DNA from: Phaeovibrio sulfidiphilus
Lineage (GTDB): Bacteria; Pseudomonadota; Alphaproteobacteria; Rhodospirillales; Rhodospirillaceae
Direction: 5' to 3'
Length of the DNA stretch: 64,000 bases
NCBI RefSeq assembly: GCF_014861485.1
Contig: NZ_JACZHT010000003.1
Span: 186,001 to 250,000 of the forward strand
The notes under the pieces were generated by a model, which did no database searches, was not told the DNA's origin, and saw nothing but the letters and a program-made list of their open reading frames with translations. Positions within the stretch are counted from its first letter, which is position 1. Each line of letters begins with the position of its first letter. Both the position numbers and the translations under genes were made by a program. This document shows positions 44,855 to 54,070 of this stretch, in pieces.

Positions 44855-45787
44855 CTAGCCGAACACGCTGCCGACCGGAACCGGAAGGCCCCGCAGGAAG
44901 GCGTCCGCGTCCAGGGGGGACTTGCCCGCCCTTTGAAGTTCCAGAAGCCGCACACAGCGGCCGTCACCGCAGTTGACCAGCAGCGCGTCGTCGAGCACCT
45001 CCCCCGGCTGTCCGGGCGCGGCAAACCGCCGGTCCTCGAACCGGCTTCTCAGCACGCGGATCCGCTCGCCGTTCCACTCGAACCAGGCGCCGGGATAGGG
45101 CGAGAAGGCCCGGATCTGGAGATCCACCGACCGGGCCGGAATCTCCCACAGGATCCGGGATTCCTTCTTGTCGATCTTGGCCGCGTAGGTGACGCCCTCG
45201 TGGGCCTGGGGAACCGCCCCGCACGTGCCCGAGCACCAGCAGCGCACGCCGTCCACGATCATGGAGGCGCCCAGCTCGGCCAGCTCGTCGTGCAGGGAGC
45301 CGCCCGTGGTCTCCGCAGTGATGGGAACCCGCCCGGTGGCGATCACGTCCCCCGTGTCCAAGCCCTCGTCCATGGCCATGAGGCAGATGCCCGTTTCCTC
45401 GTCACCGGCCAGGATGGAGCGCTGAAGGGGCGCCGCACCGCGCCAGCGCGGAAGAAGCGAGGCATGGATATTGATGCAGCCGTGACGCGGGGCCTGCAAC
45501 ACCTCGGACGGCAGCAAAAGCCCGTAGGCGGCCACCACGGCCACATCCGCCTCGAGCGCCCGCAGGGACTCCTGCTCGGCGGCGTCCCTCAGGGTGGTGG
45601 GGGTCCGCACCGCAATCCCCAGCTCCTCGGCAACGGTATGGACCGCACTCTTGCGCAGGGTCTGCCCCCGCCCGGCAATCCGGGGCGGGCGCGAATACAC
45701 GCAAACAACCTGGAACTCCCGGTCCAGCGCCCGCAGAGCCGGCACGGAAAAGTCGGGAGTTCCCATAAAAACAACACGAAGGCTCAC
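44855..45787 (-). CDS. fmt: Methionyl-tRNA formyltransferase
   Basis: Fmt formylates initiator Met-tRNA using 10-formyl-tetrahydrofolate. The 310-residue protein has the N-terminal formyltransferase domain (VVFMGTPDFSVPALRAL, INIHASLLPRWRGAAPLQRSILAGDEETG with the catalytic Asn and His, MDEGLDTGDVI with the Asp) and the C-terminal OB-fold tRNA-binding domain (IRAFSPYPGAWFEWNG). It is 15 bases downstream of def and nine bases upstream of truA. Confidence 0.96.
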   Translation of the reverse strand: MSLRVVFMGTPDFSVPALRALDREFQVVCVYSRPPRIAGRGQTLRKSAVHTVAEELGIAVRTPTTLRDAAEQESLRALEADVAVVAAYGLLLPSEVLQAPRHGCINIHASLLPRWRGAAPLQRSILAGDEETGICLMAMDEGLDTGDVIATGRVPITAETTGGSLHDELAELGASMIVDGVRCWCSGTCGAVPQAHEGVTYAAKIDKKESRILWEIPARSVDLQIRAFSPYPGAWFEWNGERIRVLRSRFEDRRFAAPGQPGEVLDDALLVNCGDGRCVRLLELQRAGKSPLDADAFLRGLPVPVGSVFG

Positions 45788-45802
45788 GCCGGAGGTTCCT
45801 TC

Positions 45803-46324
45803 CTAAGCCGCATCACCCGTCTGGCGACGGGCCTTGCGCACGCGGCGCAGCATGATGCCGCGCTTCAGCGCCGACAGGTAGTCCACAAAGAGGACTCCGT
45901 TCAGGTGATCGATCTCGTGCTGGAGGATCACGGCCAGAAGTCCCTCGGCCTCGATCTCGCAGACACTGTTGGTCTCGTCCGTGTAGCGCACGGCCACGCG
46001 GGCGGGGCGGACCACGTCGTCAAACTGCTCGGGCACCGAGAGGCAGCCCTCCCGATAGGACGTCAGATCCTCGGACGACCACAGGATCTCGGGATTGATG
46101 AGCCGCAGGGGACAGGGCTCCTCCTCGTCCCGGGCGGGATCCAGAACGACCACGCGCTTCAGCACACCGACCTGGGGGGCGGCAAGACCCAGCCCCTTTG
46201 CGGCGTACATGGTATCGAGCATGTCGTCGAGAAACGACAGCAACTCGTCATCCACCCGTTCCACAGGACGGGCGACCTGCTTCAGCCGCGGATCCGGAGC
46301 AACGAGAATGGGGAGTATGGCCAT
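45803..46324 (-). CDS. def: Peptide deformylase
   Basis: Def removes the formyl group from nascent proteins. The 173-residue metalloenzyme has the three family motifs: GLGLAAPQVG, EGCLSVP with metal ligand Cys94, and QHEIDHLNG with His136, catalytic Glu137 and His140. It starts the def-fmt-truA operon and follows the HAD hydrolase gene after 71 bases, so it may be read from upstream promoters as well. Confidence 0.97.
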   Translation of the reverse strand: MAILPILVAPDPRLKQVARPVERVDDELLSFLDDMLDTMYAAKGLGLAAPQVGVLKRVVVLDPARDEEEPCPLRLINPEILWSSEDLTSYREGCLSVPEQFDDVVRPARVAVRYTDETNSVCEIEAEGLLAVILQHEIDHLNGVLFVDYLSALKRGIMLRRVRKARRQTGDAA

Positions 46325-46395
46325 GGGGAGCCTCCTGAAAAGGACGACACGGAGGTGTCAGCCAACCTTAAAAATGGGCGCGAAACCGCGCACGT

Positions 46396-47310
46396 TCAAT
46401 AAAACCCGCAGGTATCCTGCCACACCAGCGCCGGCAAAACCACACGCGGGGACAGTCCATGGGCATCCAGAAGCGCAAGAACCCGGGCCGGATCCGGCCG
46501 GTCCCCGTGCCGGGTTCCCAGGTCCGCCGCGTTCAGTCCACCCGCGACAAACGCCGCATCAATGCCCGCATCCCGGGCCCCGGGGATGTCCGTATGGAGC
46601 CCGTCGCCCACCATCAGCACGCGGCCCGAGCCGGTGTCCCCCAGAAGAAGGCGCACCGCCTCGTGGAAGATGTGGACCTCGGGCTTGCCCCGCCAGATCA
46701 CGGGACACCCGAGCGACTCGTAGACCGACGCCAGGGCTCCGGCGCACATGACGCGCTTTCCCGCCCGCACAACAGCCTTGTCCGGGTTGGCACAGACCAT
46801 GGGGAGCCGGCGCCGGGCGCAGGCCTCCAGAACCGGGCGGTAGTCCTCCTCGGTCTCGGTCAGGTCCACGGGGCCGGTGCACAGGACGAAGTCCGCGTCC
46901 TGCTCGCGGGTCACGGGGGCAATGCCCGTCCCGTCCAGCAGGTTCCAGTCGCGCTCGGGCCCGATGAAAAAGCACCGGTCCCCCAGCGCGCGGAACTCGG
47001 GCTCCGAGCGGGCCACGAGGGCATGGTTGACCACGTCCCCCGAGGTCAGGATGGCCGTATAGAGGCTGCGGGCAATGCCCATGCGCTCCATGGCCTCGAC
47101 CACCACCCCGCCAAGCCGGGGCGCGTTGGAGAGCAGGCACACAGGCTTGGAAAGCCGCGCCAGAGCCTCCAGCGTGTCCACGGCACCGGGATAGGGACGC
47201 TCGCCGTCGTGCACCACCCCCCAGAGGTCCAGGAGGATGGCGTCGTAGTCCCCGGCGATCTCGGCAAGCCCCCGGGGAAACAGCGGAAGCCCCGCAGACA
47301 GAGCGGTCAT
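46396..47310 (-). CDS. HAD superfamily class IIA hydrolase
   Basis: The 304-residue product belongs to the alphaproteobacterial HAD-IIA group related to NagD and pyridoxal/glycolate phosphatases. Motif I is ILLDLWGVVHDG, the typical form in this group; then LLSNAPR (motif II), a cap domain, GKPEVHIF with the motif III Lys and VLMVGDGLHTDIPGARDAGI (motif IV). The physiological substrate is unknown. Its start overlaps the end of the ABC1 kinase gene by four bases, so they are translated together. Confidence 0.85.
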   Translation of the reverse strand: MTALSAGLPLFPRGLAEIAGDYDAILLDLWGVVHDGERPYPGAVDTLEALARLSKPVCLLSNAPRLGGVVVEAMERMGIARSLYTAILTSGDVVNHALVARSEPEFRALGDRCFFIGPERDWNLLDGTGIAPVTREQDADFVLCTGPVDLTETEEDYRPVLEACARRRLPMVCANPDKAVVRAGKRVMCAGALASVYESLGCPVIWRGKPEVHIFHEAVRLLLGDTGSGRVLMVGDGLHTDIPGARDAGIDAAFVAGGLNAADLGTRHGDRPDPARVLALLDAHGLSPRVVLPALVWQDTCGFY

Positions 47311-48701
47311 GAGGACTTCTTCGCTCCCGGAGCGGCGATCTCGTGGCGGTCCATCTCCAGAACCCCCTCGAGGTCCGCGGCCCGGACCACCTCGGCCTGC
47401 TTGCGGGCCAGGCGATCCACGTCAAAGTCGTTGATCAGCTCGTGGAACATCTCGTACCAGTTGATGCGCGCGTCCAGATGCCAGAACACGCTGCCCAGAC
47501 CGATGGCGGCCCGGTCCATCAGGACGAATTCCCGCGGCGGGGTGACGGAGCCGATCTTCTTCAGGTTCTCGTGAACCTTCTCGGCAACCTTGCGCCCCAC
47601 CTGGCCGCCCTGGGGCAGGTCGTCGCGGATGGCGCGCATGCGGTTTTCCAGAAGCGGTCCGTAAACGAAGCTGGCCCACTGGTTCAGGACATCGATCATC
47701 TCCATGTCCAGGTTGCCGAAGCCCCAGCTCTCGTAGGCGTGGACCGCCCGGTCCCGGTCGTTGTCCCGCAGGGCAATATAGAGGTCGATCACGCCCTTCA
47801 CGAAGGTGGGGCGGAAGACCCGGATGGCGCCGAAGTCCAGCAGGTTGAGGGACAGGTCGTCACGAACCGTGTAGTTCCCCAGGTGCGGGTCGCCGTGGAT
47901 GACACCGTACTCGTAGAACGGCACGTACCAGGCCCGGAACATGTTGTAGGCAATGCGGTTTCGGGTTTCCAGGTCGTGGTCCTTGAAGCTGAGCAGCTTG
48001 TTGCCGTCCAGCCAGGTCATGGTCAGCAGGCGGTCGGTGCACAGGTCGTCCACCGGCTCGGGGATGTGAACATCCTTCTCGTTCTCGAGGATCATCGTAT
48101 AGAGGCGCATGTTCTTCGCCTCGCGGGCGTAGTCCAGCTCCTCGCGCAGGCGGTCCGCCAGCTCCGCATGGAGCAGCGACGGATCCAGCGTGCCGTCGTA
48201 TTTCCGGTACAGGCTGATGATGACCTTCAGCTGGCGCAGGTCCGCCTCCACCACCGAGGACATGTCCGGGTACTGGAGCTTGCACGCCAGCTGGCGGCCG
48301 TCCTTGTGGGTGGCGCGGTGCACCTGGCCCAGGGAGGCGGCGGCGGCGGCCTCACGCTCGAAGCTGCCGAAGCGGCTTTCCCAGTCCGGCCCCAGCTCGG
48401 CGGCCATGCGCCGCTTGACGAACGGCCAGCCCATGTGGGGCGCGTCCGACTGGAGGTGCGCCAGTTCCGACACGTACTCGGACGGCAGGGCGTCCGGGAT
48501 CGTGGAGAGAATCTGGGCGACCTTCATCAGGGGGCCCTTGAGGTTCCCCAGCACCTGGCGCATGTCCTGGGCAAACCGGGCCTCATCCTTTTTCAGGCCC
48601 AGATAGCGGGTTCCGGCAGCGCGCACCGCCAGTCCGCCCACAGAGGTGGAAACCCGGGCGTAGCGCTTCACACGCCCGCCAAACGTATTGCCTTCACTCA
48701 T
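47307..48701 (-). CDS. ABC1/UbiB family atypical kinase
   Basis: The 464-residue protein has the ABC1 kinase core: the LKGPLMKVAQILSTIPDALP segment (the KxGQ position reads KVAQ, as in a known alphaproteobacterial subgroup), the Ala-rich loop AAAAASLGQVHRA in place of a P-loop, the Lys-containing LACKLQYP, the catalytic GVIHGDPHLGN and the metal-binding LLDFGAIR. Family members support ubiquinone synthesis or lipid metabolism; UbiB proper also has C-terminal membrane helices, which are not evident here. It lies 87 bases after pepF and overlaps the HAD gene. Confidence 0.87.
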   Translation of the reverse strand: MSEGNTFGGRVKRYARVSTSVGGLAVRAAGTRYLGLKKDEARFAQDMRQVLGNLKGPLMKVAQILSTIPDALPSEYVSELAHLQSDAPHMGWPFVKRRMAAELGPDWESRFGSFEREAAAAASLGQVHRATHKDGRQLACKLQYPDMSSVVEADLRQLKVIISLYRKYDGTLDPSLLHAELADRLREELDYAREAKNMRLYTMILENEKDVHIPEPVDDLCTDRLLTMTWLDGNKLLSFKDHDLETRNRIAYNMFRAWYVPFYEYGVIHGDPHLGNYTVRDDLSLNLLDFGAIRVFRPTFVKGVIDLYIALRDNDRDRAVHAYESWGFGNLDMEMIDVLNQWASFVYGPLLENRMRAIRDDLPQGGQVGRKVAEKVHENLKKIGSVTPPREFVLMDRAAIGLGSVFWHLDARINWYEMFHELINDFDVDRLARKQAEVVRAADLEGVLEMDRHEIAAPGAKKSS

Positions 48702-48788
48702 TTGCTCACCAACCTGCTTCGTTGTGTCCGGTCTGCCCGATGTGTCTGTTGTGTCCGCCCTGTCCCGGCGCGGGGCCGGGGTGTCCGC

Positions 48789-50606
48789 TCAGGATACCGC
48801 CTCGAGTTCGTCGACAAAGCCCTCCAGGACGGAGAGGCCCCGGCTCCAGAACTCCGGATCCGATGCGTCCAGCCCGAAGGGAGCCAGAAGCTCGCGGTGG
48901 TGCAAGGATCCTCCGGCAGCGAGCATCTCCAGGTAGCGGCCCTGAAAATCATCAAGCCTCCCACTTTGATAAGTGGCAAAAAGGGCGTTTACAAGGCAAT
49001 CACCAAACGCATACGCGTAAACATAGAACGGCGCATGAATGAAGTGCGGGATGGAGGTCCAGTAGGCCCGGTACTCCTCGTCGAACCGGAACGCAGGCCC
49101 CAGGCTCTCGCGCTGGACGTCCATCCAGATGGCGCACAGGCGGTCGGCCGGGATCTCGCCGTTCTGGCGCTCGGTGTGGACCGCCAGCTCGAACGTGTGG
49201 AACGCGATCTGGCGCACCACCGTGTTGATCATGTCCTCGACCTTGCCCGCGAGAAGCACCCGCTTGCGCGCCGGATCCGTCGTGCGGTCCAGAAGCCGGC
49301 GGAAGGTCAGCATCTCACCGAAGACCGAGGCGGTCTCGGCCAGCGTGAGGGGCGTCTCGGACAGGAGCGCGCCTTGCCGGGCCGCCAGCACCTGGTGGAC
49401 GCCGTGCCCCAGCTCGTGGGCCAGGGTCATCACGTCCCGGGTCCGGCCCATGAAGTTCAGAAGAAGGTACGGGTGGGCCGAGGGCACCACCGGATGGGCA
49501 AACGCGCCGGAGGCCTTGCCCGGGCTGGGGGGCACGTCGATCCAGGCCCTGGTGAAGAAATTGTCCGCGACCCGGGCCATGTCCGGGGAGAAGGCCTCGT
49601 AGGCCTCGCGCACCAGGGAGCAGGCCTCGTCCCAGGACCAGAGGGTCTCGTCCGACTCCGGCAAGGGCGCGTTGCGGTCCCAGTAGTTCAGCTGATCCAC
49701 CCCGAACCATTTCGCCTTCAGCGCATAATAGCGGTGCGAGATCCGGGGATAGGCGCCGCGGACCGTGTCGACCAGCGCCTCGACCACGTTGTCCTCGAGC
49801 CGGTTTGACAGGTTCCGGGAGCTCAGGGGCGTGGGAAAGCTGCGCCAGGCATCGTCCACCCGCTTGTCCACGGCCAGAGTGTTGGTGATGTGGGCAAACA
49901 GGGGGAGCTCGGCCCCGAAGCGCTCTCCCAGGGACCGGGCGGCCTCCCGGCGGCGGGCCGGATCCGCATCGGACAGGCGGTTCTGGGTCTCGGTCAGGGT
50001 CAGGGTCTCGTTGCCCACCTGGAAGCGCAGCCGCGCAAGGGTCTCGTCATACAGGCGCACCCAGGCCGCGCGCCCGGAGATGTCCTTCTCATTGAAAAGA
50101 CGCTCCAGTTCGTCCGACAGCTGGTGGTCGCGCATCAGGGCCAGATCCCGGATCCAGGGCGCATAGCGGGCGAACTCGGGCGCCTCGAGACGCTCTTTCA
50201 TGGTGGTGTCGTCGATCTGGTTGAGCTCCAGGGTGAAGAACACCAGCTGGCTCGACAGGGCCGCACTCTTTTCCAGGATCCCCTGCTGGAACGCGGCCAC
50301 CGCCGGATCGGTCACATCCGTCGCATACAGAAGCTGGGCGTAGCTGGCGATCTTGCCGAACCGCTCGGAAATGCTCTCGTAGGCGGCAACGGCCAGGCCC
50401 AGCCCGGCCCCGTCCAGGCCGGTCACCCGCCCCAGGTAGGCGCTGCGGAAGGTGCCCACGTCCGCCTCGATGGCGGCCATGTCGGCTTTCAGCCGCTCGG
50501 ATTCCGGAGACTCGTAGAGATCGGAGAGATCCCACCGGGGAAGGTCACCGGACGGACGGTTCCCGGACGAACCCGGGGCTGCGGTCTCAAAGAAACGGAT
50601 GCTCAT
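48789..50606 (-). CDS. pepF: Oligoendopeptidase F (peptidase family M3B)
   Basis: This cytoplasmic zinc peptidase cleaves oligopeptides. The 605-residue product has the M3 zinc motif LAHELGHGVH (His397, Glu398, His401) with the third ligand region in LAETASVFGEML, and HFIHAPFYVYAYAFGD near the C-terminus. The frame is open upstream to 50750, but ATG 50606 is preceded by AGAGGG at short spacing and starts MSIRFFETAAP just before the conserved WDLSDLY, so it is preferred. It probably heads an operon with the ABC1 kinase and HAD genes. A promoter-like pair lies about 110 bases upstream. Confidence 0.93.
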   Translation of the reverse strand: MSIRFFETAAPGSSGNRPSGDLPRWDLSDLYESPESERLKADMAAIEADVGTFRSAYLGRVTGLDGAGLGLAVAAYESISERFGKIASYAQLLYATDVTDPAVAAFQQGILEKSAALSSQLVFFTLELNQIDDTTMKERLEAPEFARYAPWIRDLALMRDHQLSDELERLFNEKDISGRAAWVRLYDETLARLRFQVGNETLTLTETQNRLSDADPARRREAARSLGERFGAELPLFAHITNTLAVDKRVDDAWRSFPTPLSSRNLSNRLEDNVVEALVDTVRGAYPRISHRYYALKAKWFGVDQLNYWDRNAPLPESDETLWSWDEACSLVREAYEAFSPDMARVADNFFTRAWIDVPPSPGKASGAFAHPVVPSAHPYLLLNFMGRTRDVMTLAHELGHGVHQVLAARQGALLSETPLTLAETASVFGEMLTFRRLLDRTTDPARKRVLLAGKVEDMINTVVRQIAFHTFELAVHTERQNGEIPADRLCAIWMDVQRESLGPAFRFDEEYRAYWTSIPHFIHAPFYVYAYAFGDCLVNALFATYQSGRLDDFQGRYLEMLAAGGSLHHRELLAPFGLDASDPEFWSRGLSVLEGFVDELEAVS

Positions 50607-50715
50607 GGAACCCTCTGGATGATGGCGGAGCGGATGCGGCCGAAAAACCGGACCCTTCGGGGCGAAAACCGAGCACGGAAACCGGCCCGGTTGCACACCG
50701 GAAAGGTGGACCGTC

Positions 50716-50743
50716 AATATGGCGCGTGTTTGCCCCCGGGCAA
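50716..50743 (-). promoter_or_regulatory. Candidate promoter of pepF
   Basis: On the minus strand TTGCCC (50738-50743) and CATATT (50716-50721) are separated by 16 bases; each has four of six consensus matches. The pepF ATG is 110 bases downstream. Confidence 0.35.
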
Positions 50744-50936
50744 AGAGCAAAGACGGGCCAAAAGCCCTTTTCCCGCTCCCGCCGCGCCCCTACGCCCCGG
50801 CCCGGGCCCCGCATTGCGCACCCGGGTCCGCATCCGGCACCCACGGTCCGCGCCGGCGCCATCCGCCGCACCATCACAGGGGACTTCGGATCCGCACGCG
50901 CCGGGACGGTGGGGGTGTGCCGCTGCCCCCGGCCCG

Positions 50937-51429
50937 CACGACCCGCACCCCAGACCCCGGCCCACACGACCCGCACCCCAGACCCCGGCCCGCCACCCAA
51001 CATGCCTGTGCACCCCGCCCCTCAATACTCCCGGGTGAGCAGGCTGCGCACCCATCCCCCACAACCCCGCCACCGCGAGCAGCCCCAACACACCGTCCCC
51101 CACCAGGTGGCCCCGGCGGGCAGCCCCCCGCGCACACGGGCCCGCCCCGCCTGCGCACGACCCGCGCACCCCAGGCCCCGGCCCACACGACCCGCACCCC
51201 AGGCCCCGGCCCACCACCCGACATGCCTGTGCACCCCGCCCCTCAATACTCCCGGGTGAGCAGGCCACCCCCCGCCCCTCAACACTCCCGGGTCAGCGGA
51301 CCGCGCACCCATCCCCCACAACCCCGCCACCGCGAGCAGCCCCAACACACCGTCCCCCAACACGCCGCCCCAACGCGTCCGCCCCGAGCACACGGGCCTG
51401 CCCTGCCTGCGCACGACCCGCCGCCCGCG
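50937..51429. repeat. C-rich tandem duplication of about 220-255 bp between pepF and the FAD oxidase
   Basis: Two large units, 50937-51155 and 51156-51411, begin with iterated ACCCGC.CACCCCAG(A/G)CCCCGGCCCACACG, continue through ACATGCCTGTGCACCCCGCC, CTCAATACTCCCGGGTGAGC and CCATCCCCCACAACCCCGCC, and end near GCCTGCG. A third truncated start follows (51412-51429). The second unit has an extra partial copy of the CTCAA(T/C)ACTCCCGGGT(G/C)AGC part. Plus-strand sequence is strongly C over G in places, so the minus strand has many G runs. Open frames through it give only Pro/His/Arg-rich strings and no family. Confidence 0.85.
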
Positions 51430-51515
51430 TCTATTCGGCCATGACGAAGCGCTTTTCAATGTGATAAGAGTGTGCGGAGAGTCGACGCCCTAGCGAACCA
51501 TGAGGGAACACACCC

Positions 51516-52994
51516 ATGAGCTTCCATCCCGCCTGCTGGTATTCATCCACTGCCCCCCAGCTGCCCTCCTTTCCGACCCTGGAAGGGGAGCAGAGCACGG
51601 ACGTCTGCATTGTCGGCGCCGGCCTGACCGGCCTGAGTGCCGCCCTCGAGCTTGCGGCCGCGGGGCTCTCGGTCCGGGTGCTGGAGGCACGCACGGTGGG
51701 CTTCGGCGCCTCGGGGAACGCGGGCGGCATGCTCATGCCCGGCTGCGCCCTGCCCTTTTTCCCGCGCAAGGGGAACGCGCCTCCGCTGCGCCTGCCCTTC
51801 CGGCGCCTCCAGGACATGGTGGACACGGCCCGGGGCTTCCTGCCCGAATCCGAGGCGGAGACCCTGACCGAGCCCTCGACCCACATGCTCACCGCCTGGA
51901 AGGCCGGAACCGACGCCCTCGAGACCCTGCGCACCCTGATTGCGGACACGGGGATCGAGTGCGACTACCAGCCCACCGGACACGTCCGCCTGGCCACCAG
52001 GCCCCGCCACATCGACGAGCTCAAGCTCCTTGCCCGCCTGATGGAGGCCTGCGGCCACACGGACCTGGGCTGGTACGAGAGCGGCGAGGTCGAGGCCGTG
52101 GTGGGCTCGGGCCGTTTCCCGGCGGCCCTTGTCGATCCCATGGGAGGACACCTGAACCCGCTGAAGCTGGTGGCCGGGCTTGCCCGGGTGGCAACCGAAC
52201 GCGGCGTCATCATCCACGAGAACACGCCCTGGCTCGCCCACTCCCGGGAGAAAGACGGCACGGTGAGCGTCCGGACGCCCTGGTCCCGGCTGCGGGCCCG
52301 CTGGCTGATCATCGCCGGAAACGCGGGCCTGTGGGAGCGCGACCAGGTTCCCGCCTCCACCGCCCTGCCCGTGGCCACGTTCTGTGCCGTGACCGAGCCC
52401 CTGGGCCCGGACCTGGCGCGCTCGATTTTCCCGCGCAACCACGCGGCCATCGACATGAACATCGCCCCGAACCGGCTGCACCTGACCGGCGACCACCGCC
52501 TTCTGATCAACGGGATCTACACCGGCGCCACCGTCGACCCCTTCAACATGCGCTATGCGCTGATGGACCAGATGCGGGAGCTGTTCCCCCAGATCCCCAA
52601 GGAAATCAAGGTCACCCACACCTGGGGCGGCTCCATTTCCGCGACCCGCAACCGCCTGCCCCACTTCGGGCGCGACGGCAGCAACGTGCTGTTCGCCCAC
52701 GGCTTCAGCGGTCACGGGCTTCCCATGGCGTGCCTTGCCGGCCAGGTCATGGCCAGAGCCATCCGGCAGACCGAGGAGCGCTTTGACTCCCTGGCCGCCA
52801 TCCCGCACACCTCCTGGCCGAAAGCCCGGATCCTGCGCACGCCCTCCCTTCTGGTGGCCCTTGCGTCCCTGCGCCTGAACGACCGGTCCGCGGACCTGCG
52901 CTTCTGGTGGGAGACCCGCCAGGCCGAGAAGGCCGCCCGCCAGGCGGACGCGGCCTCCGGCGGTGCCACGCCGGACCCGAAAGCCGGAGGCTGA
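51516..52994 (+). CDS. FAD-dependent oxidoreductase, DAO family (gamma-glutamylputrescine oxidase-like)
   Basis: The 492-residue protein has the N-terminal pattern of PuuB/OrdL oxidases (CWYSSTAPQLPSFPTLEGE, then the dinucleotide-binding DVCIVGAGLTGLSAALELAAAG and FGASGNAGGM), the substrate-domain segment VDPMGGHLNPLKLVAGLARVA, and the C-terminal THTWGGSISATRNRLPHFG and HGFSGHGLPMACLAGQ. Such enzymes oxidise amines or amino acids; the substrate is not determined here, and no putrescine-pathway genes are nearby. GAGGGA lies about nine bases before the ATG. It stands alone after the tandem repeat; dapF follows after about 200 bases. Confidence 0.87.
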   Translation: MSFHPACWYSSTAPQLPSFPTLEGEQSTDVCIVGAGLTGLSAALELAAAGLSVRVLEARTVGFGASGNAGGMLMPGCALPFFPRKGNAPPLRLPFRRLQDMVDTARGFLPESEAETLTEPSTHMLTAWKAGTDALETLRTLIADTGIECDYQPTGHVRLATRPRHIDELKLLARLMEACGHTDLGWYESGEVEAVVGSGRFPAALVDPMGGHLNPLKLVAGLARVATERGVIIHENTPWLAHSREKDGTVSVRTPWSRLRARWLIIAGNAGLWERDQVPASTALPVATFCAVTEPLGPDLARSIFPRNHAAIDMNIAPNRLHLTGDHRLLINGIYTGATVDPFNMRYALMDQMRELFPQIPKEIKVTHTWGGSISATRNRLPHFGRDGSNVLFAHGFSGHGLPMACLAGQVMARAIRQTEERFDSLAAIPHTSWPKARILRTPSLLVALASLRLNDRSADLRFWWETRQAEKAARQADAASGGATPDPKAGG

Positions 52995-53197
52995 ACACCC
53001 GGGACGGGCCGTCACCGGCCGGAGGGCTGAACCCCAGCCACCGGCCCGACCGGCGGGCCCGCCCCTCCTCCCAGGCAGCCCGGAGCGTCCCCACTTTCCG
53101 GACCCGCCTGCGGACCCACCCTGAACGATGAACGACGCCCCGTCCTGCCTCGCAGTTTTTCCGTCGCATGCGGTGTCGCGCAACCCCGAGTTCGATA

Positions 53198-54070
53198 ATG
53201 AGTATTGCAGGAACACCCTTTTTCAAAATGCACGGGCTGGGCAACGACTTCATGGTTGTTGACGCCCGCAAGCATCCTTTTCGCCCGACCCCCGGACAGG
53301 TCCGCGCCCTTGCAAACAGGAACACCGGCATCGGCTTTGACCAGCTGGTCACCATCGAGCCCCCCCGGAAGGGCGGCGTCGCCCACATGGGGATCCGCAA
53401 CGCCGACGGCTCGCTTGTGGAGAACTGCGGCAACGCGGCCCGGTGCGTGGGCAAGCTGCTGCTGGCCGAGACCCGCACCGAGTCCCTGACCCTGGAAATC
53501 ATCAACGGCCTCCTCCAGGTGGAGCGGGCCGCGGAGGGCCAGGTGCGGGTGGACATGGGCCTGCCCCGTCTGGACTGGCGAGAAATCCCCCTGTCCCGGG
53601 AGGCCGACGTCCTGGAGCTGCCCATCAGCGTCGGCCCGCTTGATGGCCCGGTGGCCGTGTCCATGGGCAACCCCCACGCGGTGTTTTTCGTCCCCGACGT
53701 CCACGCCATCGATCTTGCGGCGGTGGGCCCCCTGATCGAGCACGACCCCCTGTTTCCCAACCGCACCAACGTCGAGGTGGTCACGGTCCAGGAGAACGGC
53801 GCCCTGCGCATGCGGGTCTGGGAGCGGGGAACCGGCATCACCCGGGCCTGCGGCACCGGAGCGTGCGCGGCCTACGTCGCGGCCTGCATGCGGGGGCTGG
53901 TCAGCCGGTCCGGACCGACGCCCGTCATCCTGGACGGCGGCACCCTGATGCTCGAGGAGCGGCCCACCGACGGTCATATCCTGATGACCGGCGCCGCCAC
54001 CACAGCCTTCTCCGGCGTGACCCTCAATGCGGGCCGTCCGGAGGAGCCGGACCCGGACGCAGGCCAGTGA
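53198..54070 (+). CDS. dapF: Diaminopimelate epimerase
   Basis: DapF interconverts LL- and meso-diaminopimelate for lysine and peptidoglycan synthesis. The 290-residue protein has FFKMHGLGNDFMVVD, the two active-site cysteines in ENCGNAAR (Cys77) and RACGTGACAAY (Cys218), MGNPHAVFFV and FPNRTNVEVV. ATG 53198 was chosen because it starts just before the conserved FKMHGLGND; an upstream in-frame start exists at 53168. Its stop overlaps the next gene (GTGA), giving the dapF-mtaB-ftsY order common in Rhodospirillales. Confidence 0.96.
   Translation: MSIAGTPFFKMHGLGNDFMVVDARKHPFRPTPGQVRALANRNTGIGFDQLVTIEPPRKGGVAHMGIRNADGSLVENCGNAARCVGKLLLAETRTESLTLEIINGLLQVERAAEGQVRVDMGLPRLDWREIPLSREADVLELPISVGPLDGPVAVSMGNPHAVFFVPDVHAIDLAAVGPLIEHDPLFPNRTNVEVVTVQENGALRMRVWERGTGITRACGTGACAAYVAACMRGLVSRSGPTPVILDGGTLMLEERPTDGHILMTGAATTAFSGVTLNAGRPEEPDPDAGQ

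Noticed and set aside
47343-49808. Long plus-strand open frame opposite the ABC1 kinase and pepF genes
   Set aside because: It covers two well-supported minus-strand genes and the gap between them, with repetitive His/Val/Gln-rich translation typical of antisense shadows.
50937-51411. Possible CRISPR array
   Set aside because: The units are over 200 bases long and adjoin directly; there are no short identical repeats with unique spacers and no cas genes.
50719-51444. Pro/His/Arg-rich open frames through the C-rich repeat
   Set aside because: The tandem repeat is open in several frames at once, which argues for absence of stops by composition rather than coding.
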